A stretch of 64,000 nucleotides of DNA from Sediminicola sp037203765 (lineage in GTDB: Bacteria; Bacteroidota; Bacteroidia; Flavobacteriales; Flavobacteriaceae), in the NCBI RefSeq assembly GCF_037203765.1, contig NZ_JBBCAS010000003.1, positions 248,001-312,000 of the forward strand. The letters run 5' to 3'. Positions 1-9,441 of the stretch are shown piece by piece (the stretch's first letter is position 1; every line of letters begins with the position of its first letter). A program made the position numbers and the translations under genes. Below the pieces are notes generated by a model that did not search any database, was not told where the DNA came from, and saw only the letters and a list, made by a program, of their open reading frames with translations.

Positions 1-2015
1 TCGAAGATATTTATTGGACATTCAGTTATAGTCCTGTTCGTAATGAGCATGGTGATATAACAGGGGTCCTGACCGTCTGTAATGAGACAACAAAGTTGGT
101 GCAGCGACAACAGAATCTTCGTAACAGTGAGCTGCGTTTCCGGAGTATGGCCGAAGATACGGACCTGTATATCGTTACAGGGGATGAAACCGGTAATGCT
201 ACTTATTTTAACCCGGCATGGACACGGCTTACCGGTGCTGAAATGGATCAACTTACCGGATTCGGATGGACAGGTTTTGTTCATCCGGAGGATTTGGACC
301 ATTTTTCAAAACTATACTTTGGCTCCTTGGAGAAAAGGGCCCCGTTTACGGGAGAGGTACGGGCAAGGGCCAAAGAAGGGAATTTTCGATGGCTATTGGC
401 CAATGCCACCCCGCGATTTTATCCTGATGGCAGGTTTGCCGGTTATATTGGTATTTTTACAGATATCACCGAAAGAAAAAAAGTGGAACAAAGTGCAGAG
501 CTGTTTAGGATCACTGCAGAAAATGCAATTGACCCTTTCATATTAATGCGCAGGGATAGTTCGTTTGAGTATCTCAATCCTGCAGCCTTGGAGAAATGGG
601 GATATACAAAAGAAGAGGCCCAAACCTTAAAAGTACCAGATGTAGATACCATATTTGACCTCAAGAGGTTTGGCGAACTATTTGAGAAAGCCCAGCAATC
701 TACCATTCCTCTAATTGAAACACAGCATAAGAACAAAAAAGGGGAAGTATACCCAGTGGAGGTAACTGTCAGTGGTATTACCCTTGGCGGAAAGGAATAT
801 ATGCTTGCCATTGCCCGGGATATATCGGAACGTAAAAAGGCTGAAAACCTCATTAAGGAAAGTGAACTACGGTTCCGATTGCTCGCCGAACAATCACCTA
901 TTTGGGTCTGGCTGGCAGACCAAGATCTCAATGTGCAATACGTTAACCACCAAATGCTCCATTTCCTTGGTTTAAAGGATAAGAGTGAGTTTGTTGGCAA
1001 GGTTTGGGAAGAGGTCATGCATCCGGAAGATATCCCAAAGGTCTATCAGACTTTTGCGGAAGCACGTAAGTACCGGGAATCATTCTATTATGAACATAGG
1101 ATAAAAGAAGCTGCAACCGGACAATACTATTGGTTCAAGGTTTGGGCTATGCCAAAATATGAAGAAGATAATTTGGTAGGCTTTATAGGAACTGCGGTAA
1201 ACATTGATGAACAAAAGGCATTTACGCAGGAATTGGAGAAAAAGGTGGCAGCTCGTACCAAGGATCTTGCAAACTCCAATAAGGAGCTCGAAGAAATGAA
1301 CAAGGAACTGGAGTCATTTGCCTATGTCTCTAGCCATGATCTTCAGGAGCCCCTTCGAAAAATACAGATCTTTAGTTCGCAGATACTGTCAAATGATTTC
1401 GATAATCTTAGCGAGAGAAGCAAGGACAAATTTAAGCGGATGCAGTTGGCCGCCCAGCGGATGCAATCTTTGATTAGAGACCTTTTGGCCTATTCGCGGA
1501 CTAATTCAGGAGATCGGTCTTTTGAATTTACGAACCTGAACGAATTGGCCGGGAATGTAGTTGCAAGCTTACAGGAAGAACTGGAAGTTCGGGAAGCAGT
1601 AGTAAAGATCGGAGAGTTGCCATCTGCATCTGTAGTGCCCTTCCAGTTTGAACAATTGTTGTTTAACCTGATTTCCAATTCTCTAAAATTTGTAGAAAAC
1701 AATACATTGCCAAAGATCCAAATACATGGTCAGATGTTGCCTGGAAGTGACATTAAGAACATTAAAATTGATAAGAAGAGGGACTATTGTTGTTTGGATG
1801 TTTCGGACAACGGGATAGGATTCGATCAAAAGTATGCAGACCGCATCTTCGAGGTTTTCCAACGTTTGCATCCAAAAGAAACGTACATGGGCACTGGAAT
1901 AGGTTTGTCCATCGTTAAAAAAATTGTTGAAAATCACAATGGGGTAATTACGGTAACCAGTGCACAGGGAAAGGGAACCAATTTCCGAATTTGTATCCCA
2001 GTAGTACAGGAATAA
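1..2015 (+). CDS. Multi-PAS sensor histidine kinase (5' end outside window)
   Basis: The reading frame is open from the first bases of the window, so the N-terminus is missing; 670 residues are visible. The first visible residues look like the end of another PAS/GAF module (YWTFSYSPV, then GVLTVCNET). Three PAS domains follow, two ending in the typical DITERKK/DISERKK linkers. Next come a coiled coil, a HisKA dimerisation domain with the phospho-acceptor His at base 1335 (SSHDLQEPLRK), and an HATPase domain with N box (NLISNSLKF), G1 (DNGIGF) and G2 (GTGIGLSIVKK). No membrane segment is visible, so the visible part is cytoplasmic. The signal sensed is unknown and no receiver domain or response regulator is adjacent. 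The TTG at base 96 is not the true start. Confidence 0.93.
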   Translation, partial: EDIYWTFSYSPVRNEHGDITGVLTVCNETTKLVQRQQNLRNSELRFRSMAEDTDLYIVTGDETGNATYFNPAWTRLTGAEMDQLTGFGWTGFVHPEDLDHFSKLYFGSLEKRAPFTGEVRARAKEGNFRWLLANATPRFYPDGRFAGYIGIFTDITERKKVEQSAELFRITAENAIDPFILMRRDSSFEYLNPAALEKWGYTKEEAQTLKVPDVDTIFDLKRFGELFEKAQQSTIPLIETQHKNKKGEVYPVEVTVSGITLGGKEYMLAIARDISERKKAENLIKESELRFRLLAEQSPIWVWLADQDLNVQYVNHQMLHFLGLKDKSEFVGKVWEEVMHPEDIPKVYQTFAEARKYRESFYYEHRIKEAATGQYYWFKVWAMPKYEEDNLVGFIGTAVNIDEQKAFTQELEKKVAARTKDLANSNKELEEMNKELESFAYVSSHDLQEPLRKIQIFSSQILSNDFDNLSERSKDKFKRMQLAAQRMQSLIRDLLAYSRTNSGDRSFEFTNLNELAGNVVASLQEELEVREAVVKIGELPSASVVPFQFEQLLFNLISNSLKFVENNTLPKIQIHGQMLPGSDIKNIKIDKKRDYCCLDVSDNGIGFDQKYADRIFEVFQRLHPKETYMGTGIGLSIVKKIVENHNGVITVTSAQGKGTNFRICIPVVQE

Positions 2016-2514
2016 ACAGAACCGGTAAAAGCCTTATGGAAAATAGGAGCAATTGGTCCCTACTCGTTTGTGTTTTTTAGTTTCCGATAGAATAACTTCC
2101 AAAATTAGCTCTTAAAACACATTGCGAAGAGAATTTAGCTTTACAATACTACTACTACTACTACTACTACCTTTTGGTTTTATTTATATGCACATAACTG
2201 CTTCCAATGGAATTCTTATGGTGTATTTAAGTATGTTGAAACTGAGTGAAGTAGTTTGATATTTTTGTGTATTTCAAGATTAAACTGCAAAACTTATCTG
2301 TTCTTTTTGATCCTACAAATAATGCATTCTAACATGAAACCAACTGTTAAAGTTTATGTAATTTTTCCCTTGAATTAATTCACACTTCTTAAAAATTAAT
2401 TCATTTACTTATCTTGTACCATAGGAGTCTGTGCATAAAACTAATTATTCATTAATCTCTAAAATCTGTTTATACCTGTTACATGCATGACCAAAATAAC
2501 CAAAAAAACACGAC
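2016..2514. other. Intergenic region with ACT microsatellite
   Basis: About 500 bp of AT-rich DNA between the kinase and tldD. I see no coding frame beyond a 23-codon one without support. The only clear structure is a trinucleotide run at 2148-2170. The region probably carries the tldD promoter, but I cannot assign a convincing TTG/TAnnTTTG pair. Confidence 0.6.
2148..2170. repeat. (ACT)7 microsatellite
   Basis: Seven perfect tandem copies of ACT followed by a partial eighth. It lies in non-coding DNA about 345 bp upstream of tldD. Such runs can change length by slippage; whether this one matters for expression is unknown. Confidence 0.9.
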
Positions 2515-4155
2515 ATGAAAAGAAGAAATTTTGTGCAGCTGTCCGGACTGGGGGCAGGAGCACTTTTGGTTCCTAATTTAATGATGGGGAACAATATTCT
2601 TGCCGAGGCACTTTTAGAGCCAGGTATGGATACGATCGTAAAAAAGAGAATGGCTGATGTAGCCTTGAATACGGCGAGGTCTTTAGGTGCTACCTATGCC
2701 GATGCCAGAATTGGAAGATACCTTAACCAATATGTCTTTACACGCGAGGATAAGGTTCAAAATGTGGTGAATACAGAGTCTTTCGGAATTGGTATTAGGG
2801 TGATAACCAATGGTACCTGGGGGTTCGCATCAACCAACAACGTTACGGAAGACGGCATTAAAAAAGCTACGCAGCAAGCCGTTGCTATTGCAAAGGCCAA
2901 TTCTAAATTCCAAAAAGAACCTGTAATACTTGCACCAGAAGCCGGGTATGGAGATGTTTCTTGGAAAACTCCCATAAAAAAAGATTTTAAAGAGGTTCCC
3001 ATTTCCGAAAAAGTAGATCTTTTGCTTTCGGCAAATGCCGCCGCCCTGAACAATGGAGCCAACTTTGTAAATTCAGCACTATTTATGGTCAATGAACAGA
3101 AATATTTTGCTTCTACAGAAGGTTCATACATTGATCAGGATGTGCACAGAATATGGCCAACTTTTGGAGTTACGGCAGTGGATCAGGCCGCTGGAAAATT
3201 TAAGACAAGAGATGCACTAAGCAGTCCTATGGGTATGGGCTACGAATATATGGACGGTCTGGCATCAGAAAAACTGGTAGGGGGAGCAGGGTTAACGCTT
3301 TACCGCAATAGCTATGACATGATAGAAGATGCCACAGCTGCTGCAAAACAGGCGAAAGAAATGCTGACTGCAAAGTCTGTAGATCCAGGCAAATATGATT
3401 TGGTTTTGGAACCGAACCATTTGGGTCTTACCATTCATGAATCTGTTGGGCACCCCACAGAACTGGATCGTGTATTGGGTTATGAAGCTAATTATGCAGG
3501 TACGAGTTTCGCTACTATAGATAAATGGAAATCGGGCAATTTCAAGTACGGTAGCGATATTGTAAATATAGTAGCGGATAAAACCCAAGTGGGATCCCTA
3601 GGTGCCGTGGGATATGACGATGAAGGAGTTAAATGTAAAGAATGGGATATTATAAGAAACGGAGTATTGGTGAATTATCAGGCTACCCGGGATCAAGTAA
3701 AAATGATTGATCAGAATGAATCCCATGGTTGCTGCTATGCCCAAAGTTGGAACGACGTACAGTTTCAAAGAATGCCAAATATTTCACTCGAAGCTGGTAA
3801 AGAACCGTATTCGGTCAGTGAGATGATCAAAGATGTGGAGAAGGGAATTTATATTGCGGGCAGGGGTTCTTACTCCATTGATCAACAAAGGTATAATTTT
3901 CAATTTGGAGGTACGGTCTTCTATGAAATAAAGGAAGGTAAAATTGTAGGAATGTTGAACGATGTGGCCTATCAATCCAATACCCAGGAATTTTGGAATT
4001 CTTGTGCTAAGATTTGTGATAAGGATGATTACCGAATGTTCGGTTCATTCTTTGACGGAAAAGGTCAGCCCTCCCAAGTGAGTGCTGTCTCCCATGGCAG
4101 TTCAACCTCAAGGTTCAATAATATCAATGTCATTAATACAGGTAGAACCGTTTAA
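2515..4155 (+). CDS. tldD: TldD-family metalloprotease with Tat-like leader
   Basis: 546 aa. The TldD/PmbA family are zinc peptidases; TldD carries the HExxxH zinc site, here HESVGH at residues 308-313, and works with the non-catalytic partner TldE/PmbA encoded just downstream. The first 30 residues (MKRRNFVQLSGLGAGALLVP) look like a Tat signal, which is unusual compared with cytosolic E. coli TldD and suggests export of the folded metalloenzyme. It ends 28 bp before the PmbA-like gene, so the two are probably co-transcribed. The substrate is unknown. Confidence 0.92.
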   Translation: MKRRNFVQLSGLGAGALLVPNLMMGNNILAEALLEPGMDTIVKKRMADVALNTARSLGATYADARIGRYLNQYVFTREDKVQNVVNTESFGIGIRVITNGTWGFASTNNVTEDGIKKATQQAVAIAKANSKFQKEPVILAPEAGYGDVSWKTPIKKDFKEVPISEKVDLLLSANAAALNNGANFVNSALFMVNEQKYFASTEGSYIDQDVHRIWPTFGVTAVDQAAGKFKTRDALSSPMGMGYEYMDGLASEKLVGGAGLTLYRNSYDMIEDATAAAKQAKEMLTAKSVDPGKYDLVLEPNHLGLTIHESVGHPTELDRVLGYEANYAGTSFATIDKWKSGNFKYGSDIVNIVADKTQVGSLGAVGYDDEGVKCKEWDIIRNGVLVNYQATRDQVKMIDQNESHGCCYAQSWNDVQFQRMPNISLEAGKEPYSVSEMIKDVEKGIYIAGRGSYSIDQQRYNFQFGGTVFYEIKEGKIVGMLNDVAYQSNTQEFWNSCAKICDKDDYRMFGSFFDGKGQPSQVSAVSHGSSTSRFNNINVINTGRTV

Positions 4156-4183
4156 TCTTAGTTTCACTATAATATTCAAGACA

Positions 4184-5497
4184 ATGGCAATATATAAAGA
4201 AGAAGAAGCAAGAAAGATTATGGAAAAAGCGTTGAGCTTTTCCACGGCAGATGCTTGCACAATTAATTTACAGGGCAGTGAAAGCGGAAACATTAGGTAT
4301 GCAAGAAATTCCGTTTCCACCTCAGGACATCGCTCCAATCAAACCTTGGTCGTTCAGTCTAATTTCGGCAAAAGGTCAGGTACGGCTAGCATCGATGAAT
4401 TTGATGACGCCTCTTTACAAAGGGTTGTGGCCAGAGCCGAGGAGTTGGCAAAACTATCTCCAGAAAACCCGGAATTTATGGATCCTTTAGGGCCTCAAGT
4501 TTATGATAAGGCAATTAACTATGTTGAGGCAACCGCTAACATAACACCAGAATATAGAGCAAATGTGGCCAATAGCAGTATTGAGCCCGCTGTGGCAAGT
4601 GATGTTACTGCTGCTGGTTTTTTGGATGATTCTGCAGGGTTTTCGGCCATCCTAAATTCCAAAGGACTTTTCGCCTATAACAAGTCCACGAATATAGAGT
4701 TTACGGTTACCATGAGAACAAATGATGGTACCGGATCTGGGTGGGTGACCAGAGATTTTAATGATGTGGCCAAATTTGATGCTGCAGAGGCTTCTCGCGT
4801 GGCGATATCAAAATCGGTAATGTCCCGTGAAGCAAAGGCTATTGAACCTGGAAAATATACCGTCATATTAGAACCTTCGGCAGGCCTAGGATTGTTAAGT
4901 GGTTTAGGAAGATCGATTGACGCAAGGCAAGCCGATGAAGGGCGTAGTTTTATGTCCAAAGACGGTGGCACAAAAATGGGGGTTAAAATAGTAGACGAAC
5001 GGGTAAACCTATGGTCAGACCCATTAAATCCAGAAGTTCCGGTAGCAACTTGGAATGGGGAAGGACAGCCTTTGAAGAAAACAGAGTGGATCAAAAATGG
5101 CGTAGTGAAGAATCTCGCTTACAGTCGTTTTTGGGCAGAAAAAAAGGGTGTTGAGCCAGTTCCCTATCCCAGTAACATAATTATGGGTGGTGGAGATGCT
5201 TCTTTGGAAGATCTCATCAAGAGTACCAAAAAAGGGATTTTAGTAACTCGCTTATGGTATATTCGATCCGTTGACCCTCAAACACTTCTCTATACAGGAT
5301 TAACGCGTGATGGAACATTTTATATTGAGAATGGAGCCATTAAATATCCTGTAAAGAATTTCAGATTTAATGAAAGTCCAATCATCATGCTCAACAATCT
5401 AGAAACGCTTGGTAAGCAAGTTCGCGTTGAGGGTAATTTGATTCCCTATATGAAAATTAGAGATTTCACTTTTACCAGCTTATCTGATGCTGTTTAG
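4184..5497 (+). CDS. pmbA: TldE/PmbA-family metalloprotease partner
   Basis: 437 aa from the ATG that begins MAIYKEEEARKIMEKALS. The frame stays open upstream into tldD, but that extension overlaps coding sequence and does not resemble the family. The protein has the TldD/PmbA fold pattern (central EPGKYTVILEPSAGLGLL and C-terminal domain) but lacks the HExxxH zinc motif seen in its neighbour, as expected for the non-catalytic TldE subunit. It has no export signal, which contrasts with the Tat-like leader of its partner. A strong terminator follows. Confidence 0.9.
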   Translation: MAIYKEEEARKIMEKALSFSTADACTINLQGSESGNIRYARNSVSTSGHRSNQTLVVQSNFGKRSGTASIDEFDDASLQRVVARAEELAKLSPENPEFMDPLGPQVYDKAINYVEATANITPEYRANVANSSIEPAVASDVTAAGFLDDSAGFSAILNSKGLFAYNKSTNIEFTVTMRTNDGTGSGWVTRDFNDVAKFDAAEASRVAISKSVMSREAKAIEPGKYTVILEPSAGLGLLSGLGRSIDARQADEGRSFMSKDGGTKMGVKIVDERVNLWSDPLNPEVPVATWNGEGQPLKKTEWIKNGVVKNLAYSRFWAEKKGVEPVPYPSNIIMGGGDASLEDLIKSTKKGILVTRLWYIRSVDPQTLLYTGLTRDGTFYIENGAIKYPVKNFRFNESPIIMLNNLETLGKQVRVEGNLIPYMKIRDFTFTSLSDAV

Positions 5498-5520
5498 GAG
5501 TATAGAATAGTTGTATAATA

Positions 5521-5554
5521 GGTTGTTTTGAGCATTTCAAAACAACCTTTTCTT
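5521..5554 (+). terminator. Intrinsic terminator after pmbA
   Basis: A perfect 11-bp stem (5521-5531 pairing with 5537-5547) with a 5-nt loop is followed by a T-rich tail. It separates the tldD-pmbA transcript from the MoxR operon. Confidence 0.85.
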
Positions 5555-5612
5555 ATACTACACCGCCCTACATGGTAAAAATGTAGGTATAATGCATGTT
5601 TAAATATAGATA

Positions 5613-6233
5613 GTGGGAAACGCATTTTTTTTTACGAGATTACAGTATGAATCCGGGGATTGGGATGTAGATCAAAGAATGCCCTCCAATTTACTAAATT
5701 CACTGGTAGAGTATACTACCCTTGCTGTTGACACCAAAGAAAATATAATTTCTCTCGCAAGTGATGATATTTTCAAATGTCCCTTTTGCTATCTTTCTGG
5801 GCATAAATTGGTTCAGTTTACCAAAAAAGAAAAAGAGAATTTTAAAAAGTATATCAATAATGGTGGCTTTGTATTCGTAGATGATTGTAACCACGATATA
5901 GACGGACTTTTCGCAAAATCTTTTGAACGCCAGATGGATGAAATTTTTGGTATTGACACACTTAAAAAAATTCCTAATACCCACGAAATCTATAACATAT
6001 TTTTTGAATTCGAGGATGGACCTCCAACCACTTCTCAGGAATTAAACGGGTGGGGAGATGATTTGGTTCACGAATATTTAAAGGCCATTGAAATAAATGG
6101 CAGAATTGGGGTACTCTACAGTAATAAAGATTATGGTTGTGAATGGGATTATGATTTTAGAAACAAACGCTGGTATAAAATAGATAATACTCGTTTTGGG
6201 GTAAATATAGTGATGTATGCACTTACGTCGTAA
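5613..6233 (+). CDS. DUF4159 domain protein
   Basis: 206 aa from a GTG codon. An in-frame stop at 5607 leaves no earlier start. The body matches DUF4159 (FTRLQYESGDWDVD near the N-terminus; GGFVFVDDCNHD in the middle; GWGDDLVHEYLKAIEINGRIGVLYS near the end). Family members often carry a signal peptide; none is visible here, and a run of nine T lies directly after the start. DUF4159 genes commonly sit beside MoxR/DUF58/BatA genes in Bacteroidota, as here. The function is not known. Confidence 0.8.
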   Translation: MGNAFFFTRLQYESGDWDVDQRMPSNLLNSLVEYTTLAVDTKENIISLASDDIFKCPFCYLSGHKLVQFTKKEKENFKKYINNGGFVFVDDCNHDIDGLFAKSFERQMDEIFGIDTLKKIPNTHEIYNIFFEFEDGPPTTSQELNGWGDDLVHEYLKAIEINGRIGVLYSNKDYGCEWDYDFRNKRWYKIDNTRFGVNIVMYALTS

Positions 6234-6245
6234 ACAAGAAATTTG

Positions 6246-7259
6246 ATGGAGAAGCATTTAGTAGAAATAAAAAATGAGTTGGAAGGATTGACCGCAAAAC
6301 TTACAGAAGTAAAAAGGGAAATCGGTAAAATAATCATTGGTCAGGAAGAAACTGTTGAGCAATTATTGATCACTTTTTTAGCGGGAGGCCATGCGCTATT
6401 GGAAGGGGTCCCGGGTCTAGCCAAAACTTTGATGATCAAAACCTTATCACAGGCGATTGATTTAAAATTTAAACGTATTCAGTTCACTCCAGATCTCATG
6501 CCCTCGGATATCATCGGCACGGAAATTCTGGAAGAAGACCATACTACAGGAAGAAAAATATTTCAATTCAACAAAGGGCCAATCTTCGCCAATATTATTT
6601 TGGCGGACGAAATTAATAGAACTCCACCAAAAACACAGGCCGCATTATTGGAAGCCATGCAGGAATTTGAAGTTACCTACTCCGGAAAGACCTATGCCTT
6701 GGAAAGACCTTTTTTTATGCTTGCCACACAAAATCCGATTGAGCAGTCGGGCACCTTTCCTTTACCTGAAGCACAGCAAGACCGTTTTTTGCTTTACATT
6801 AAGATAGGATATCCCACAGCCTTGGAAGAAAAAGGTATTTTAAAAAGTACCACAGGAGTAAAAAAAGAGCATGTCAAGAAGGTAATTTCAGGGGCCGAAA
6901 TTCAACGATTACAAGAGTTGGTACGCGAAGTTTATATCAGTGATGAGCTTATTGAATTTGTAAGTAGTATAGTGCGCGCTACCAGACCCGAAATAACAAC
7001 CAATGCCTATGTAAAGGAATGGGTAAGTTGGGGTGCCGGGCCGCGTGCCGGGCAGGCTATGATCCTTACGGCAAAAGCAAGAGCATTGCAGTATGGACGT
7101 ATGTCGGTAACTTTGGATGATTTAAAACAGGTGGCACTTCCCGTGTTAAGACATCGAATAATTATTAATTTCAGAGCAGAAGCGGAAGGAATAACCTCAG
7201 ACCTGGTCACAGGTCATTTACTCACACATACTGAATTTCCTTCAAAAGTAGAGCGCTAA
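6246..7259 (+). CDS. MoxR-family AAA+ ATPase
   Basis: 337 aa. It shows Walker A GVPGLAKT at about residues 54-61, Walker B ILADEINR, and the sensor/arginine region ATQNPIEQSGTFPLPEAQQDRF, all diagnostic of MoxR ATPases, which act as chaperone-like remodelers for partner proteins with VWA or DUF58 domains. I start at the ATG; a TTG lies directly before it. The stop codon abuts the GTG of the DUF58 gene, indicating translational coupling. It is likely the motor of this operon's membrane complex. Confidence 0.93.
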   Translation: MEKHLVEIKNELEGLTAKLTEVKREIGKIIIGQEETVEQLLITFLAGGHALLEGVPGLAKTLMIKTLSQAIDLKFKRIQFTPDLMPSDIIGTEILEEDHTTGRKIFQFNKGPIFANIILADEINRTPPKTQAALLEAMQEFEVTYSGKTYALERPFFMLATQNPIEQSGTFPLPEAQQDRFLLYIKIGYPTALEEKGILKSTTGVKKEHVKKVISGAEIQRLQELVREVYISDELIEFVSSIVRATRPEITTNAYVKEWVSWGAGPRAGQAMILTAKARALQYGRMSVTLDDLKQVALPVLRHRIIINFRAEAEGITSDLVTGHLLTHTEFPSKVER

Positions 7260-8156
7260 GTGGATCGAGACTACAGACAATTATTCCAGCCCCATATTAT
7301 CAATAGTATCTCTGGACTTTCTCTGATTGCTAGGGTCATTGTTGATGGCTATCTAGCAGGTCTCAATAAGAGTCGTAGAGTAGGGGTGGGATTGGAATTC
7401 AGTCAATATAGAGGTTATGAACCTGGTGACGATTTACGCCTATTGGATTGGAAAATGTTAGCGCGTTCGGGCAGACATTATATCAAACAATCTGAAATAG
7501 ATACCCATATATCTGTAAAATTTATTGTAGATACCAGTAAATCAATGGTGTATTCAGAGGGTGGAATATCAAAAATAGATTTTGTCAAAGTTATGGTAGC
7601 GTCTTTGGCACACTTGGCCCAAGAGCAAGGAGATGCCATCGGACTCTATGCCCTAAATAATAAGAATATTACAAGTCTTCAACCCATAGTTCAAAAACAG
7701 CAGTATAAACGATTTTTACACGAACTCATCCAAATAAAAGGTGAAGGGGAATGGCCATCAAATACTTATAATTTTGATAAACTTCATGATAAAAGCAGAA
7801 AAGAGTTGGTGTTTTTTATTACCGATATGTATGAATATGATGCAGAACTGACTACTGTAATCAAAAGCTTAAAAACCAAAAGAAACGAAGTTGTTGTTTT
7901 ACAAATTCTGGGTAAAAATGAATTTCAGTTCAACTATAAAGGTCATGTGGTTTTTGAAGATTTGGAAACAGGAGCTAAGGTAAAAGTAGATGCCAAAGAG
8001 GCAAAAAGTAAATATTTGAGCGCACTTAATACGATGATGACTACCACTAAAGATATGTTATTGTCCAATAATATAGGATATCAACTATTTATGCTGGATG
8101 AGCCTTTGGGAGAGGCTTTACAGCTATTTTTAAAGCAACGAAGCCATTTAATGTAA
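7260..8156 (+). CDS. DUF58 / VWA-like protein
   Basis: 298 aa from a GTG placed immediately after the moxR stop. It carries the DUF58 signature (FSQYRGYEPGDDLRLLDWK) followed by a VWA-like fold with a MIDAS-like DTSKSM motif (DxSxS). DUF58 proteins are standard partners of MoxR ATPases. No membrane segment is visible, so it probably works at the cytoplasmic face with the following membrane proteins. It ends one base before the next ATG. Confidence 0.9.
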   Translation: MDRDYRQLFQPHIINSISGLSLIARVIVDGYLAGLNKSRRVGVGLEFSQYRGYEPGDDLRLLDWKMLARSGRHYIKQSEIDTHISVKFIVDTSKSMVYSEGGISKIDFVKVMVASLAHLAQEQGDAIGLYALNNKNITSLQPIVQKQQYKRFLHELIQIKGEGEWPSNTYNFDKLHDKSRKELVFFITDMYEYDAELTTVIKSLKTKRNEVVVLQILGKNEFQFNYKGHVVFEDLETGAKVKVDAKEAKSKYLSALNTMMTTTKDMLLSNNIGYQLFMLDEPLGEALQLFLKQRSHLM

Positions 8157-8157
8157 A

Positions 8158-9441
8158 ATGAGTTTTCTTAATCCTACATATCTATGGTCTTTGTTGGGGA
8201 TTCTTATCCCTATAGCAATTCATTTGTGGAACAGAAAAAAGGTCTTGACCATTAAGGTGGGAAGTATTAAAATGCTAACTGCATCAGAGCCTAAACGTAC
8301 AAGCAGTATCCGCCCAAATGAGTGGTGGTTACTTGTGCTGAGAATATTGATGATTACCCTGTTCGGTTTCATCCTTGCAGGGCCTATTATCAATAAAACA
8401 AAACAAAAAGAAAACCTTGTTTATGTTGTAGACCCTGAATTGCTCCATTTAAAAAGTATGGAGCAGCTAATTGATAGTCTCCCTTCTCAGGCCCTCCGTA
8501 TCATGGTAAGCGGTTTTCCATTAGCGGAAGACTATGATGTTGAAACTAACAAGTTTGATGTGCCAAATTACTGGCAAATGGCCCAAGAGATGCAACATCT
8601 GGAAACTGATAGTATTATTGTATTTGCAAAAGGCCTAGTTTCTGGAATACATGGAATGAGACCCGCAACCTCTGTAGGTATCAACTGGATTGTATTGGAT
8701 ACTGATGAAAAAACAACTGCTTTATTGGAAGCTATGGTGGATAAAGACAGTATTGAATTGCTTTCTATGGCAAGTGATCGTAAAAGCTTATCATTTACCA
8801 AATCTAATATTGCCAAAAATAGTGAGAAAATAAGATTTAATGATACGGAAGATAGTATTCAAATTAATGGCAATCGAATAGGGGTAAAACCCAATCCACC
8901 ATTAAAGATATTAATTGTGGCTGATGATGGCCTCGTCAATGAATTGAAATATCTAAGGGCTGCCTATCGGGCGGTTGGAAAATTCTTGGATCAACCTATC
9001 GAAATGAAAAGGGTTACTAAAATTGACACATTGGATCTGGAAGCCTATGCCACTTTGGTATGGTTAAGTGAAAATAAGTCGAAAAATCACCCCATTACAT
9101 CATTACTATATCGACCAGATTCTTTGGCAAACGAATTAATTGTTCCCGGTGACACAAGAAACACCTTCTTCTTGACACACCCTCTAAATAGCGAGAACAC
9201 CATTAAGGAGCATCTCCCTGAAAAACTGTTGGAATTACTTTCCCTTCATGATGGGTTACAAGAAAAAGTTTATTCATATGATCAACGAACTGTAGATGCC
9301 CAGGAATTGCAAACCGTAAAATTAAGCCAAAAGGGCAACCGGAAATATGCTGAACATCATGATCTTTCTTTATGGACATGGGTATTGTTAAGTATCCTAT
9401 TGGTTGTTGAACGAATTTTATCAAAATACAGAGGACAATGA
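8158..9441 (+). CDS. BatA-like membrane protein
   Basis: 427 aa. The N-terminus (MSFLNPTYLWSLLGILIPIAIHLWNRKK) is the BatA/aerotolerance N-terminal domain, followed by a second membrane segment near residues 60-80. The large middle part carries no obvious VWA motif, and a final membrane segment lies near the C-terminus (WTWVLLSILLVVERIL). The gene overlaps the next one by 4 bp (ATGA). It probably anchors the MoxR-DUF58 machinery in the inner membrane; its exact role is unknown. Confidence 0.82.
   Translation: MSFLNPTYLWSLLGILIPIAIHLWNRKKVLTIKVGSIKMLTASEPKRTSSIRPNEWWLLVLRILMITLFGFILAGPIINKTKQKENLVYVVDPELLHLKSMEQLIDSLPSQALRIMVSGFPLAEDYDVETNKFDVPNYWQMAQEMQHLETDSIIVFAKGLVSGIHGMRPATSVGINWIVLDTDEKTTALLEAMVDKDSIELLSMASDRKSLSFTKSNIAKNSEKIRFNDTEDSIQINGNRIGVKPNPPLKILIVADDGLVNELKYLRAAYRAVGKFLDQPIEMKRVTKIDTLDLEAYATLVWLSENKSKNHPITSLLYRPDSLANELIVPGDTRNTFFLTHPLNSENTIKEHLPEKLLELLSLHDGLQEKVYSYDQRTVDAQELQTVKLSQKGNRKYAEHHDLSLWTWVLLSILLVVERILSKYRGQ

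Noticed and set aside
2188..2260. 23-codon frame after the ACT run
   Set aside because: Too short, no signal or family resemblance, and no supporting promoter.
4082..4183. Upstream extension of the PmbA-like frame into tldD
   Set aside because: The extra 34 residues overlap tldD and are unlike the family; the ATG at 4184 gives the expected N-terminus.
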